A DNA stretch of 64,000 nucleotides from Pinus tabuliformis. Taxonomy: Eukaryota; Streptophyta; Pinopsida; Pinales; Pinaceae. The translations under genes were made by a program, and so were the position numbers. Below, piece after piece: positions 23,407 to 36,092 of the stretch. The notes below the pieces were generated by a model, which was not told the DNA's origin, ran no database searches, and saw only the letters and a program-made list of their open reading frames with translations. Numbering within the stretch: position 1 is the stretch's first letter; each line of letters opens with the position of its first letter. Location: positions 950,396,327 through 950,460,326 of the forward strand of contig CM062817.1 of assembly GCA_031772625.1 (NCBI GenBank), read 5' to 3'.

Positions 23407-24100
23407 TCATTACACATTATTAATAGGTTTATATTTGAATTAATTTAATTTATTAAAATTTATTGAATATTGGTTTTTAAGTTGAACGAGTGTTATTGAG
23501 AAAGATATTTTAAAACTTACATGGATGAATTAAGTGATGGTGGAAAATTAACAATACGTTTTTTTGGTGTGAGGTTTTCTATCCATGGAAACCCCATTTT
23601 TCATATAGAAATGATTCCTAAGGAACACGTATGTGCAACAAGAACACAGTGGGATGAATAATAGCAACTACTTGTGATAAATTAACAATATTTAATAATG
23701 ATTAAGATGAATAATAAAAGATAAAAATATTTTCACAGGACAACTACAAAATCCACAAATATGTTTTCTTCATATTTCATATTTTTTAAGTTTCTTATAT
23801 TTTCATATTGATTTAGTCTGAATAGAAGGTGATTTGGATTACCATTGAAATCTTAAACTAAAAATATATCATACTATAGTGTAGTTTATATTGTATTTCT
23901 CAATATTAAAAATTTATTTCCCAATCCTATATGTTCCACACAATTCTATTTCCATTTCATTATATGATTTAAATTTGAATGCATTCTATTGACTTTAGTA
24001 TTTTTCTATATCTTAGAATTATAACAGAACATAAATTAGACATGAAAAAAATGTATTGGACTTCAACTTATAATATATGTATTTTAAAATTGGTTTTCAT
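22581..24100. other. Intergenic, no gene recognised
   Basis: Downstream flank of the esterase relic, increasingly AT-rich, with an (AT)n tract at 23367-23400. Nothing else recognised. Confidence 0.55.
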
Positions 24101-24272
24101 TATTTTGATTGTTAAACAATTCTTTCATAATTTGTATTATTTCTTCTTTATCTTTTCATCAATTAATACATTACATCATTTCTCATATTAAAATCCGTGT
24201 ACCCTATAATGTATTATATTTCATCATTGTTCAAATCAACTTGTTATTATAAATCAATTTCTAATGTATCAT

Positions 24273-24508
24273 TTTTTTATTAGTTTAAATGAGTTTTGGG
24301 ATGACTCTCACAACTAACATATGGCTTGAGTAGCTACAACCTAGGGGCATCTAAGCCATCAAAATGATGTAAGGATCGTACCCAGTGTAGGCCACACTGA
24401 CTCTTAGCATGGTTGGATTTTTTCCCATGTAGTTTAAAATTGATGATTTTTACACCATAGAGTGTTTTGATAGAACACCCTGTCATAATCTTCTCTACAC
24501 CCCATGGG
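24273..24508 (-). mobile_element. SINE-like insertion A, left-arm copy
   Basis: It is bounded by 17-bp direct repeats AATTTCYAATGTATCAT (24256-24272 and 24509-24525) with one mismatch, and has an A-rich end on the minus strand. About 236 bp. An internal GGGTACGATCC resembles a pol III B box but is not near the head, so SINE versus other small element is open. The mirror copy is at 31844-32078. Confidence 0.6.
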
Positions 24509-24525
24509 AATTTCCAATGTATCAT

Positions 24526-24673
24526 TTTTTTTGTATGTTCAACATTGGTGAGAATACATCATTTTTGTGTCCAAGAATAACACCTGAATAGGGCGAGGAA
24601 CTGAACTATTGACTTAACATCTATGATTACCTTAATAGTTGAATCGATCACCATCCATCCAAGACCCATTGGA
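24526..24673 (-). mobile_element. tRNA-related SINE B, left-arm copy
   Basis: About 148 bp between direct repeats CAATGTATCAT (24515-24525 and 24674-24684). Its left repeat is the right repeat of insertion A, so the same target was hit twice. Mirror copy at 31672-31826. Confidence 0.65.
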
Positions 24674-27625
24674 CAATGTATCATTACTAAAATCCATGCA
24701 TCTTATTATTTTTCATTATGTCATTATTAAAATCAATGAAACTAATTTATTAAAATATTTTTCAGTCTACCATCTTTGAAATAAATGCACCCTGTTGTTT
24801 TTGTCTTATATCTTTATTGATGTTATCTCATTGTTAAAATGATTTGAATTACAACAAAATCATTATTTGTTACATCATCACTAAAATCAATATATTCTAC
24901 TATTTTTTGTTATGCCATTAGATTTTTTATACCACATGATTAATATTGCATTTATTCATTGTGTATAATAATGGAGCATATTAATATTGTTAAGTTGTAT
25001 CTCTTAAAATTTTCTACTACTTTCAGTTTGATAATACACACACAGACACACACAAGGTGTTCCTATTTTGGAATAGGACTTCCAGAATTTTAATTTAATT
25101 GTTAATCATTATTAGATCAAAAATAGGGATTGCAGACACCAATTGTTAATATTGAATCATGCTTCACCAACAAGCAAGGTAGGAATTTCACAATTATTTT
25201 GTACATACTAATATGTTAATATATATATTTTTTTGTTTTTCAATAAATGGAAAATATTTATTTATAAAAGTGATGGAGTTAAAGCATTCAGAAAGGAGAA
25301 CAAATATTCACCCTTAGAGTGAACGAGAGGGCTTGAAGAAGAGTAGATGCAACTACAAAAAAGCTAAACAACTTAATTTTATAACCCAATTACAAACATC
25401 CATATATGATTTAGCTCTTGACCCATTAATAAAATATATGAATCATAACTAACTCTGCATATTACAAAATTGATAGGAGGAATTTTTTTCCCTATTAACT
25501 ATTATCCCGAGAATTGTGTGAAATAGGATGAACTTAGACATCTACTGCACTCAGAATGACATTCTCATAGGAAAATGAGACTTTCTCATGACAATGATAG
25601 AGTGATGAGAAGGTAGATCCATGACTAACAATAGTGAACCTAGAAAGCGCATTAAGTGAAAGCTTGTAATATCCCTAGAACCGGATGTTATAATTTTAAT
25701 AACATGTAAAATATTAATACAATATAGGGTCAGATATACAGATTGCAATGTCAAGCAATTTAAGGTCATCTTTCCACGTTAAGAAGAAACCAAACAAGGA
25801 AAGAGACTTGATCAATGTATACGTGTATCTTTCATATATGCGCATAGATATGAAAGCATGCATATATGGATGTTACGTATAGGCGAAAATGCTTTTGCAA
25901 GATTAAAATTAACCATTCTTCCAATTTATTTTATGTGTGATTAAAAACAAACGCATTCCTATTCTTTCATTTGCATCTTCGCTCAAACACCACCCACTCA
26001 CTTGGGAATCGTAGGGGAGCACATTGTCACATGGACAAATTTTGTATATGCACATAGATATGGAAGTGCACATATACTAAAATCACACATATGTGAAAAT
26101 GCAAGTTCATTTATGCAAGTAGACTTCTATATATTTTCTTCCATATCTATGTGTAGAGAAGAAATTATAGAGGTAGTATCCCCGATGAAGTGACTTAAGA
26201 CCTTATTGGTTAAAGTTGAACTACAATTAATTTACAAAATATAAATCATATAATTTACGTGTTTTTCTATTAACAAGAAAAAAATTATATCTACACTTAT
26301 TTAGAAGAAAAGACAATGAAATTTAATTGCATTAATATTCTTGAGAATATTAAATGATTATCATGTACGAATAAATTCCTAGCATTTAAAGAATCATTTG
26401 GTTAGTTAGTTATGTTCTAGGAATGGAAATAACAAAGAGAAAAAACTACTCATTATTACGTATTCACTTTCTAAAGGAGAGGAGAGAGAAAAAATGTACT
26501 AGAGAGAATGGCTAGAGATAAATGCCATTAGTTTGTAAATTTATCCAAAGACCAGGGATAAATGGCTGTAGATAAATGCCATGAATTTGGTTCTTTTTTG
26601 TGGAATTATTGTGGGAGAGAAAGACATAAATTTCCAAGAAACAATAGTGGGAGAAAAATATTGGTTACAAGCCCTCAATTTAAGGAAACACATTGTTGAA
26701 GGTTGCAGGGAAATAGTCTCAAAATTTCTCAGAAAAATGATTCTTAACTGGAAGGGAAAAGGTCAGGGGTAGCTAGGTGAGAAGCTAGCTTACGGTTGGG
26801 TGGACCATGAGAGCCCTATTTCCCACCACCTGCGGGTGACACCCATAGGACAAATTATTTTCTCCTAGACAGTCTTCAATCAGAAGCCAACAACCCCTTG
26901 CAACTAGCAGATAGCTCTACGTACCACCATCTCCCCCACCTGAATCGCTTATTATCTACCCTCGCCCATTTGTTATGATCGTATGTTTGAAGGTGGCTCT
27001 TCCAACCATGAAGGTATGCCTTCCATTGCGTAATTTGATATCTGTGCTTACTTATCATGGACACTCTTGGGCATGGAATAGTGGGGGGATTCAGAGGAAA
27101 TAATGGAATAGGTGTGTACTCTTGTCCCGTTGTCCAACATGGTGGTTAACCTTGTATCCTAGTACCGTGGGATCTCCTTTATTGGATACTAGAATTAGGA
27201 GTGGCACTACATTGGAAATATCAATTTTCGTTACATGGTCCTCCTTCCCAGCACCACATACATCACCCCCTCTACTCATTATAGCCCCCTTTCCAATATT
27301 TCCCATCCAGGTCCACATTTTTCCATTAGGTCCACAAGGAGTTAGCCTCCCATTCCCCTTGTCCAAACATTGGGCCAGGCTTGGATTAATCCTACAAAGG
27401 TTGACACAGCTAAAAATAAAGTAGAAAGCATAATTTGGCCATTCTTAATGGGAAATGTACCATAAAATGAAAAAAATGGTCATACATACAAATTTAGCAT
27501 GTGGGAAAAAGAAAACATGAGCTCTACCCCCTATCATTATGGTCATTGTAGAAACTAATATGTAGATTCAAAACTGCTCATGAAATTTACTAAATTACAA
27601 GACTTGAAGCTACTCTATTGATCTG

Positions 27626-28551
27626 CTGAAGTTAATTCACCATCTAAAACAAGAATCATAAAAATGACAAAGGAAGCATCACACATGCATTGAGATTTAT
27701 CTAGTGGAAAGGAACTACTCAAAGTCCATTACTATCTATATTGCATTAATCAAAGAATAGAGAAGAAATACATATGCTTGCTCAAGCCTGAGAACACCCT
27801 ACAAGTGTATAGCCTATCCCTATACTTAACTGATTGACTCTGGCCAATGCTTAGCCAAATTTTAAGTCCTCCAAGGTCCTATTTACTTGTGTTGTTCCCT
27901 TAAGGAATCAAGCCCCTATTAATTAGGAAATTCTCTCATATCAATTGTGTAATTCATTTTGGTCCTTCCTCTCAATATATGCACTCTCTATACACTTCAT
28001 AATAGTCTACAACTAATCGTACATTGCCTTCAAATCTCCATATCAACTGGGAAAATTGAATTCTTTGCATTCACGAGCTAATTTAGGTTGATTGATTAGT
28101 TATTTGGATGATCACTGAGTGTGGTTGAAGTTCCACTTCCACAATTTGATTTTCCACTAGTTCCTCTAATAGATAGAACTATTTTAAGTGACCATAACTC
28201 AATTTAACTGGATTAAGTTGCTACAAATGAAACTAACTCAACCTAGGCTCATAAAACTTAGGAACCCACTACACATAATTGAACTTCATGCTCCTAACTC
28301 GAATTAACTTATCTAGACCCCTATTTTTTAGGAATCAACTCAAGCAAATTGAACTTCAACTCATTAACTGAAATTTAGTGTTCTTAACTGAGTGACAAGA
28401 GACATGTCACCTCAATTAACTTCTCCAAGTTATCTTCTGATATGTAATTTAGAATTTCTTCAATTTGATTAAGTCAAAAATCAAAATTGGGAATTTATTG
28501 CTGCATTTTCAACAACCATCACCCTGCCTAGGGCCATGATATGAGCCCCCA
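27626..28551. other. Spacer of the inverted repeat
   Basis: This 926-bp single-copy sequence between the arms has no ORF of note. It contains a degenerate internal repetition (ttgaacttcatgctcctaac versus ttgaacttcaactcattaac). Nothing recognised. Confidence 0.6.
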
Positions 28552-31500
28552 CAGATCAATATAGTAGCTTCAAGTCTTGTGATTTAGTAAATTTCATGAC
28601 AAATTTTGAATCTACACATTAATTTCTACAATGGCTAGAATGATAGGGGTTAGAGCTCATGTTGGCTTTTGCCCACATGTTAAATTTGTATGTCTCGACC
28701 ATCTTTTGCATTTTATGTTACAGTTCCTATTGAGAGTGGCCAAATTATGATTTTAACTTTCATTTTAGCTGCATCAACCTCTGAGGCATTATTCCAAGCT
28801 TGACCCAAAGTGTGGACAAGGGGAGGGGGAGGCTAACTCCTTATGGACACAATAGACAAATATGGACCTGGATGAAAAATATGTGGAAAGGGGTTGTAAT
28901 GATCAGAGGGGGGTGATGTATATGGTGTTGGGAAGCATGACCACGTAACCAAAATCACGATTTCCCATGTAGTCTCACTCCTAAAGATGGTGTTTAATAA
29001 AGGAGATCCCACGAGACTAGGATACAAGGTTAACCACCAAGTTGGAAAAGGGGACACGAATACAAACCAATTCCATTATTTTCACTAAACCCCCCAACAT
29101 TCCATGCCCAGGAGTGTCCATGATAAATAAGCATGGATATCCAACTACATAATTAAACCCATACCTTCGAATTTGGAAGGCCCACCTTCAAACATACGAT
29201 CATAACAAATAAGTGAGTGTACATAATAGCTGACTCAAGTGGTGGAGATGGTGGCACATAGAGTTATCTTTTGGTTGCATGGGGTTGTTAGCTGCCGTCT
29301 GAAGACTATCTAGGAGAAAATAATTTCTCCTATGGGTTCCACCCATAGGTGGTGGGTAATAGGGCTCTCACGGTCCACCAACCATAAGCTAGCTTCTTGC
29401 CTAGCTACCCCTAAGATTTTCCTTTCCAGTCAAGAAATAATTGTTTCTGAGAAATTCTCATATTATTTCCTCGCAACCTCAAGGAATGTCTTGCTTTAAA
29501 TTGAGGGTTTCTCACTGGTCTTTTTCTCCCACTAGTGTTTCTTGGCAATTTCTGTCTTTCTCTCCCACAATGATTCCACAAAAGAGAACGAGATTCATGG
29601 CATTTATCTCCAATTATTTATCCCTGGTCTCTGCATAAATTTCTAGACTAATGGAATTTATCTCCAACCATTCTCTTTGGTACCCTTTTTCTCTCTCTCC
29701 TTTCCTTAACAAAGTGAATGGGAAGTAATTATGAATTTTTCCTCTTTTTTGTTTCCATTCCTGTAACATAACTAGCTCACCTACTCATTCTTTGACTATT
29801 AGGAATTTAGTCATACCTGATAACCCTTTACACATTCTCAAGAATATTTATGCGATTAAATTTTATTGTCTTTTCTTCCAAATAAATGTAAATATAAATA
29901 TTTTCTTGTTAATAGAAATACATGTAAATTCTATGATTTACATTTTCCAAATCAATTCTAGTTTAACTTTAACCAATAAGGTCTTAAGTCACGTCATCGG
30001 GGATACTACCTGTATAATTTCTTCTATGAACATAGATATGCAAGAACATATATAAAAGTCTACTTTCATAAATGCACTTGAATTTTCACATATGTGTGAC
30101 TTTAGTATATGTGAACTTCCATATCTATGTGCATATACATAAGTTCTCCATATACATAATCCATCTTCCATATATACGCAACTTTTGTATATGCACATAA
30201 ATATAGAAGTATGCATATACAAAAGGAACACATATGTGAAAAAATGAATATATGGAAGATGACTTCCACAGATGTGTGACTTTTTGGTCCCTATGATTCC
30301 CAAGTGAGTGGGTGGTGTTTGAGTGAGGTTGCAAATGCAAAAATAAGAATGATTTTTTTTAATCACACATAAAACAAAATGGAAAAATGGTTAATTTTAA
30401 TATTGTGAAGGCATTTTCGCTTATGTGTAACATCCATATATGCATGCTTTGATATCTATGTGCATATGCGAAAGATACAAATATACATGGATTAAGTCTC
30501 TTTCCTTATTTGACTTCTTCTTAACGTGGCATGTTTACCTTCAATTTCTTGACATTGCAATGTGTATATTTCATCCTATATTGTCATTAATATTTTCCAT
30601 GTTACTAAAATTATAACATCGAGTTCTAGGGACATTACAGGTATTAACTTAATGAGCTTTCTAGGCTCACTATTGTTGGTAATGGATCTATCTCCTGATC
30701 ACTCCATCACTATCATGAGAAAGTCTCCTTTTCCTATGAGAATTTCGTTCTTGGTACACTAGATGCCTAAGTTAAACTTATTTCACCAAATTCTGAGGAT
30801 AATAGTTAATAGCGATAACAATACTTCTCCTATGAATTTTGTAATATTCATTCTTAGTTATGATTCATATATTTTGTTAAGGGTTCAAGAGCTAAATAAT
30901 ATATGGATGTTTGTAATTGGGTTAGAAAATGAAGTTTTTTAGTTTTTTTGTAATTGCATGTACTCTTCTTCAAGCCGTCTAGTTCACTCTAAGGGTTAAT
31001 ATTTGTTCTCCTATTTGTTCTCCTTTTTGAATGATTTGAATCCATCACTTTTATAAATAAATATTTCCCATTTATTTAAAATAAATAAAATAATATATAT
31101 TAATATATTAGTATTTACAAAATAATTGGGAAATTCTTACCATGCTTAGTGGTGAAACATGATTCAATATTAATAATTTGTATCAACAATCCCTATTGTC
31201 CATCTAATATTGCTAATAATTTAATTAAATTTATGGAATTCCTATTCCAAAATAGGAACACCTTGTGTGTGTATGTGTGTATTATGAAACTGAAAGTAGT
31301 AGCAAAATTTAAGATATAGACCTTAACATTATTGTTATGATCCATTATTAGAAACAACGAATAAATGCAGTATTAATCACGCAATATAAAAACAATATAA
31401 TATCATCACAAAAAATAATAGAATATATGGATTTTAGTGATGATATAACAAATAATGATGCACCACAATTAGGAAGTTGCAATGATTTTGTTGTAATTCA

Positions 31501-31671
31501 AACTGTTTTAACACTGAGATAACATCGATAAATATATAAGACAAAAATGACAGGGAACATTTATTTCAAAGATGGTACACTAAAAATTATGTAAATAAAT
31601 TAGTTTCATTGATTTCAATAATGACATAATGAAAAAAAATCAGATGCATGGATTTTAATACTGATACATTG

Positions 31672-31826
31672 TTCAATGGGTCTTAGATGCATGGTGATTG
31701 GGTGCACTGTTAAGGCACTCCTAGATGTTAAGTCACCGGTTCAATCCCCCTGCTGCCCCCCTATTCAAGTGGTATTATTGGACATAAACATGATGTAACC
31801 TCACCAATGCTAAACATTCAAAAAAT
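31672..31826 (+). mobile_element. tRNA-related SINE B, right-arm copy
   Basis: It lies between direct repeats TGATACATTG (31662-31671 and 31828-31837). TGGTGATTGGG (31692-31702) fits a pol III A box and GGTTCAATCCC (31738-31748) an almost perfect B box, spaced as in tRNA-derived SINEs. The A-rich end (ttcaaaaaat) is next to the right repeat. Confidence 0.72.
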
Positions 31827-31843
31827 ATGATACATTGGAAATT

Positions 31844-32078
31844 CCCATGGGTAGTAGAGAAGACTGTGATAGGGTGTTCTCTCCAAACTTTTTATGGTGT
31901 AAAAATCATTAATTTGAAACTACATGGAAGAAAATATAAAAATCCTGAGTCGGTTCTGCCTAGATTGGGTACGATCCTTACGTGATTTTGATGGCTTAGA
32001 TGCCCCTAGGCTACGGCTACTCAAGTCATAGGTTAGTCGTTTGAGTCATCTCAAAACTCACATAAACTAACAAAAAAA
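31844..32078 (+). mobile_element. SINE-like insertion A, right-arm copy
   Basis: About 235 bp between ATGATACATTRGAAATT repeats (31827-31843 and 32079-32095), ending in an A-rich stretch. Same element and same target as 24273-24508. Confidence 0.6.
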
Positions 32079-32639
32079 ATGATACATTAGAAATTGATTT
32101 ATAATAGCAGGTTGATTTGAAAAATGATAGAATATAATACATTACAGGGTATAAATATTTTAATATGATAATTGATGAAAAGATAAAGAATAAATCGTTT
32201 TGCAAAATTGGTTTCAATATTAATTATGACTACAAACGGATAACTAAGCATTCTTTACATTTTGATAAGTATAAATTTTTAGGTATTTTGGTATATAAAT
32301 TATAGTTACATGGGATTATGATCATAAATGGATAATTACATGTTTTCATCCTATCATTGTTGGTTAAATTTTTTCAATTGATATGAAATATTTATATTGT
32401 TTTTTTAGAAATTTATTTCATAATAATATTATTGTTATTTTTATTTGTTAATCATTATTATTATATTTTTGAACTTTTTATTTTATAATTTAAAGTTAGT
32501 CATGTTAAAGATGGTTTCATTTTATAATTTATAGATTTTTAATCATATTTAGCATGGTATGTACCTTAAACATGATTTTAATAATTAAGAACTTTTCTTA
32601 TTACATAATTTATTTTTAAATGGCTAATTCTTCTTTCAT

Positions 32640-33425
32640 GGTTGTTTTAGATTTATCTAACTCAATATCACCAATATAAATCATGTCATCCACATACAAA
32701 CAAACAATCAAAATCTTGCACATTTACCTTTGTGTACAAGGTAGGATCAATGTTTCTTCTGCAAAACCCATTCCCGATCATGTAATTTTCAATTCTGCTA
32801 TATCAAGCTCTAGACGTTTGCTTGAGTCCATAGAGCGCTTTCTTTAACCTGTAAACTTTATCTTCTTGTCCTTCAACTTCATATCCTAGAGGCTCTTGCA
32901 CATAAATTTATTCTTCTAGAATTTCATTCAAGAAGGATGATTTCACATCCATCTGATTTACTTTCCACTTGTTTTGAGCTATTGTGGCTAAAACTGCTCT
33001 TACGGTATCCAATTTGGCTACCGGAGAAAATATTTCTCCAAAATCTATTCCTGGTTCCTGCAATAATCCTTTTTCTACAATCTTTGCTTTAAACTTGTAA
33101 TTTCTCATTTTCTATTAAACTTTGTCTTGTGTATACTCCCATTCCATGACTTTCGTTCTTTGAGCACAACATATTTGTTGATGATGGTCTTCTTGGTGAC
33201 AGTGTTATACAATTTGTAAGCTTTTGACTACTCACTATAACCAGTAAATATGCATTTTTCACTTTTATTATCGAATATACCTCTTAGCTCCTTAGGAACA
33301 TGTGCATAAGCTACACATCCAAACAATTTGAGATGAGATACATTGCAAGACATACCTGAGAAAATTTGATTTAAAAAAAATGTTATAGGTAGCAATTGAA
33401 GGAGATTTCCTAGTAGAACACCCTT
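32640..33425 (-). pseudogene. copia-3 integrase end and RT start
   Basis: The minus strand shows NVSHLKLFGCVAYAHVPK and KCIFTGYSE (integrase end), then RT blocks GIDFGEIFSPVAKLDTVRA and KWKVNQMDVKSSFLNE. It lies in the same order as the better preserved copy at 36.7-38.6 kb. Confidence 0.85.
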
Positions 33426-33429
33426 GTAA

Positions 33430-34430
33430 CCTATATATCGGAAGATCTAATTCAGGTGGCAAGGCCATGGGAACCTGTAATGTCATAAACAACCACCTAC
33501 AAACAAGAAAATAAATTGTAAGATGTAGTAATACATCGAGGACGATGTAAATTGAAGGGTGGGAGTATGTAAAACCCCTCCATCTTATGTAGCACTCTGT
33601 TGCTATCATGCTAGACCAAAGCTAGATTGAGTTGTAACAAAAAAAATTGGGTCTGAGGTGTAACAATGAAAGTAAATAGTTTATTATTTAATAAATAAAG
33701 ATAATTTAATAGCTTGGAAAATGATAAACCAAGAGATGAGATTCTTCCAAATGAAATCCCATTGGTGCATGGATTGGATAATTCTTTGATGGTGCGACTT
33801 CTAGATCCAATTGTAGATAATATTAATGGATTTGGAGATAAATATCCATTAAGTTACTTAGCTTGGGAAAGATGATAAGTTTAAAAAGCATAAAATCCTT
33901 GCTGGAGAGAAGGAAAGATTATATGAGGAAAAGCTTCGCGGGAGAGAACGACAAGCTTTTATGGGAAAAACCTAGGAAAATAGATAAAATGATCCATAAA
34001 AGTGGGATGCTGCTAAAGGAAACCATATCATGAAAGAGGGTATTAAATACCCATTGAAGAGATCAACAAGGGGCAGTTGATCCATGGAAGGAACTCTCGG
34101 ATCGGGGGTGAACTGGAGGAAGTTAATTCTAGGTTGGGTGACGGTGCTCGATTTTGCAAGTGATGGTTATTTCAACTAATATGTGTTGATTCAATTGCAT
34201 GGGATGTTCTGTATGTGCCTCCTTACTCTTTATGTTGTCGCATATTTAAAATTATGGGTATAAATGCATGTTTTATATTTGTTTATGAGATAATTGAATA
34301 ATTATGCATGTGACAACTACTAAAATCAAATTTAATCGAAGTCAAATTTAGTAATGGGAGCATAGGAGGTGGTTGTTAGGTTGGGTCAAGGAGGTATGTG
34401 ACACATAGTGACCAAATTTATTATAGTAAT
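33430..34430 (+). mobile_element. Possible Ty3/gypsy 3' end and LTR inside copia-3
   Basis: On the plus strand, a short tract catcgaggacgatgtaaatt is followed by the purine-rich AAGGGTGGGAG and then TATGTAAAACCCCTCC. This resembles the end of many plant gypsy elements: a GAGGACGA phrase, a polypurine tract, then an LTR starting TGTAAAACCCC. The following kilobase could be LTR. I found no partner LTR or target duplication, so the assignment is tentative. Confidence 0.35.
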
Positions 34431-34436
34431 AACACC

Positions 34437-35270
34437 TCACCTTGGATTTATCAACTCTTTGGTTGTTGTTGAATATTTTTTTTTTGTTGTGCTTTCTTGT
34501 TCCTGCTCTTCTCTGCCATCTCTTTGAGCACTTGATCTTTTGCCTCGTCCTTTGCCTCTCGATATAACTCTACGTCGACTTTTGTCTCTTGAAATAGAAA
34601 CCTCCCTTTTGAAAGTGGTTTCTAGAGTGGAATCCTTATTTATGTCTACCCTTGCCTCATGGGATAGAAGTGATCCCATCAACCATTAGAATTTCCAAAT
34701 CCTTTTCTTCTTCTATAGTTGCTACCACAATGTCAAATTTGGTAGACAATGATCTGAGAACTTCCTCAACCAATATTTGATATTTAATATCATCACCATA
34801 AATTTTTAACTAATTTACAACAGTCATGACTTGATTCATGAATGAATTAATGTCCTCTTTGTCCTTCATCTGCAAACTTTCAAAATCTCTTCTATTATTC
34901 TACAACTTAACAATATTGACTTTGGCCATACCTTTATAACTTGTCGCCAAAGTATCCCATGCAATCTTTGCTAAATACATGTTCATAATTTTCTGCAACA
35001 CTACTCGGTTCACTCCATGTTAGATAAGCTACAATGCGTGTGCATTATTCTTTTTGTATTTCTTCTATTGTTCCCTCTCTACATTATTGAGGGCTTGTTT
35101 AGGTGCTTCATCTTTAGGTTTTAGAAATCCATCTGTGACATATTCCCAAACATTATGAACTTTCAACATAGTATCCATCTTAATAACCAACATATCATAA
35201 TCCTTCCCTATAAATAATGGAAACTAAAGCTTGAAACTGAATGATACCATCTATAACGAATATCTCCTTT
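34437..35270 (-). pseudogene. copia-3 gag and zinc-knuckle linker
   Basis: The minus-strand sequence parallels copia-4 gag, with a basic Arg/Ser-rich linker (SRDKSRRRVISRGKGRGKR) and, upstream, blocks equivalent to FMNQVITVVNQLKIYGE and the AREQWKKYKKKNAHAL region. Fossil coding. Confidence 0.8.
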
Positions 35271-35809
35271 ACAAAACTCCTTGTAGAAAAAAAAAATCCT
35301 TATATTTATTTATATAATAACTTAATTTATGAAAATGTTTTAAAACCTTTATAAAACACTCCAAAAAAACCATTTTAAACACTTATTGTAATAAATGCTT
35401 TTATTAACATTTTAAACAAAAATCCTTACAAACTATCATAATTTATTTTTTCCAAACTTTATGAATCCCTTTCCAAACCTTAATAATCCATTTTAATAAA
35501 TAAATCTTTAGGAACAAAGTTTCATATGAGTCAACTTTTGACTTTCGTATGTTCTCATGAAATTTTCTACTCTCTTATACCTCATTGGGCTTGCGTACCC
35601 CCGACACAAAAAAATATAAAAATTTCTAGTTTTTCGTCTAAATGATTTATCACAGTTTCTAGAAAGTTTGAATTTCACACCTCACTTGCGCATTTTTAAT
35701 TCCTTAAAAGTGCCAAAAATTTGCAACTTATTTTTTTTTAAATTACTAGTTTTTTACTTGGTTTTTCTTACTAGTTTTGTATGCACAATCGATCTTGTGA
35801 TTGTTCCTC

Positions 35810-35822
35810 GACTCGGATACCA
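35810..35822 (-). other. Primer-binding site of copia-3
   Basis: The minus strand reads TGGTATCCGAGTC three bases from the LTR, a tRNA-Met-type site with few changes. Confidence 0.7.
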
Positions 35823-35825
35823 ATT

Positions 35826-36077
35826 TGTTGGAAAGATAAAGGAGAAAAGGCACAAAATAACAAAACCAATAATAACAATAGTTGTGATTCTTCAATTGAT
35901 CACAAAAACTTGATGATTACAATGAACCCAGTGAGGGGTATTTAAATTTTCCGTCTAACTACTCGCCAAAAATAACTTAACATCCAACCATAAATTAAAT
36001 TCGACTTTACTCAAAATATGACTTAACTCAACTTGATGTAACTCAGTTAACTGATAATTCTAATATTTTTAGCTAAC
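35826..36077 (-). repeat. 5' LTR of copia-3 (partial)
   Basis: It starts TGTTGGAAAGATAAAGGAG and is recognisably colinear with the copia-4 LTR through gatgattacaatgaacc and ggggtatttaaa to tttttagctaac. Similarity ends about 10 bp before the copia-4 target duplication. Confidence 0.78.
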
Positions 36078-36087
36078 CAAAACCCAC

Positions 36088-36092
36088 ATGCT
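36088..36092 (+). repeat. Target site duplication of copia-4 (left)
   Basis: ATGCT, repeated at 43449-43453. Confidence 0.88.

Larger units (their letters stand above)
24130..27625 (+). repeat. Giant inverted repeat, left arm
   Basis: It is colinear with the reverse complement of 28552-32195. Anchors found in both arms, in mirrored order: the two SINE-like insertions, caaggtgttcctattttgga (25.05/31.26 kb), the ttctcatrrcaatgatagag-type segment (25.6/30.7 kb), gcatgcatatatggatgtta (25.86/30.43 kb), tttctcctagacagtcttca (26.86/29.3 kb) and caagacttgaagctact at the inner end. Arms differ by many substitutions and small indels, very roughly 10-15% by eye. The inner edge is sharp; the outer edge is approximate. 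No convincing gene lies in it. Confidence 0.88.
28552..32195 (-). repeat. Giant inverted repeat, right arm
   Basis: Mirror image of 24130-27625. It is slightly longer, partly because the segment near 30.0-30.3 kb has extra copies of a tatgcacataratat/catatgtgaaaa-type motif. The inner edge cagatcaata matches tattgatctg at 27616-27625. Confidence 0.88.
32640..36087 (-). mobile_element. Ty1/copia fossil (copia-3), partial
   Basis: On the minus strand it shows a 5' LTR piece (35826 to about 36077), a primer-binding site, gag (about 34.4-35.25 kb), and integrase and RT pieces (32.64-33.42 kb). It belongs to the same family as copia-4: the gag, integrase (NVSHLKLFGCVAYAHVPK), RT and LTR starts all correspond. 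It has no recognisable 3' LTR, is internally incomplete and is interrupted by gypsy-like sequence. Heavily broken and more diverged than copia-4. Confidence 0.82.

Noticed and set aside
27091-27366. Minus-strand ORF of 91 codons in the left palindrome arm
   Set aside because: The corresponding place in the right arm is not open and the protein resembles nothing; most likely chance.
31692-31748. Free-standing tRNA gene suggested by A- and B-box motifs
   Set aside because: No cloverleaf can be formed by eye; an A-rich end and flanking direct repeats make it a tRNA-derived SINE.
24130-32195. The palindrome arms as LTRs of one retrotransposon
   Set aside because: The arms are in opposite orientation, whereas LTRs are direct repeats; the spacer has no gag or pol.
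33292-33609. 105-codon minus-strand ORF mixing copia integrase with other sequence
   Set aside because: Its parts straddle the junction between copia-3 and foreign sequence, so it is not a single gene.
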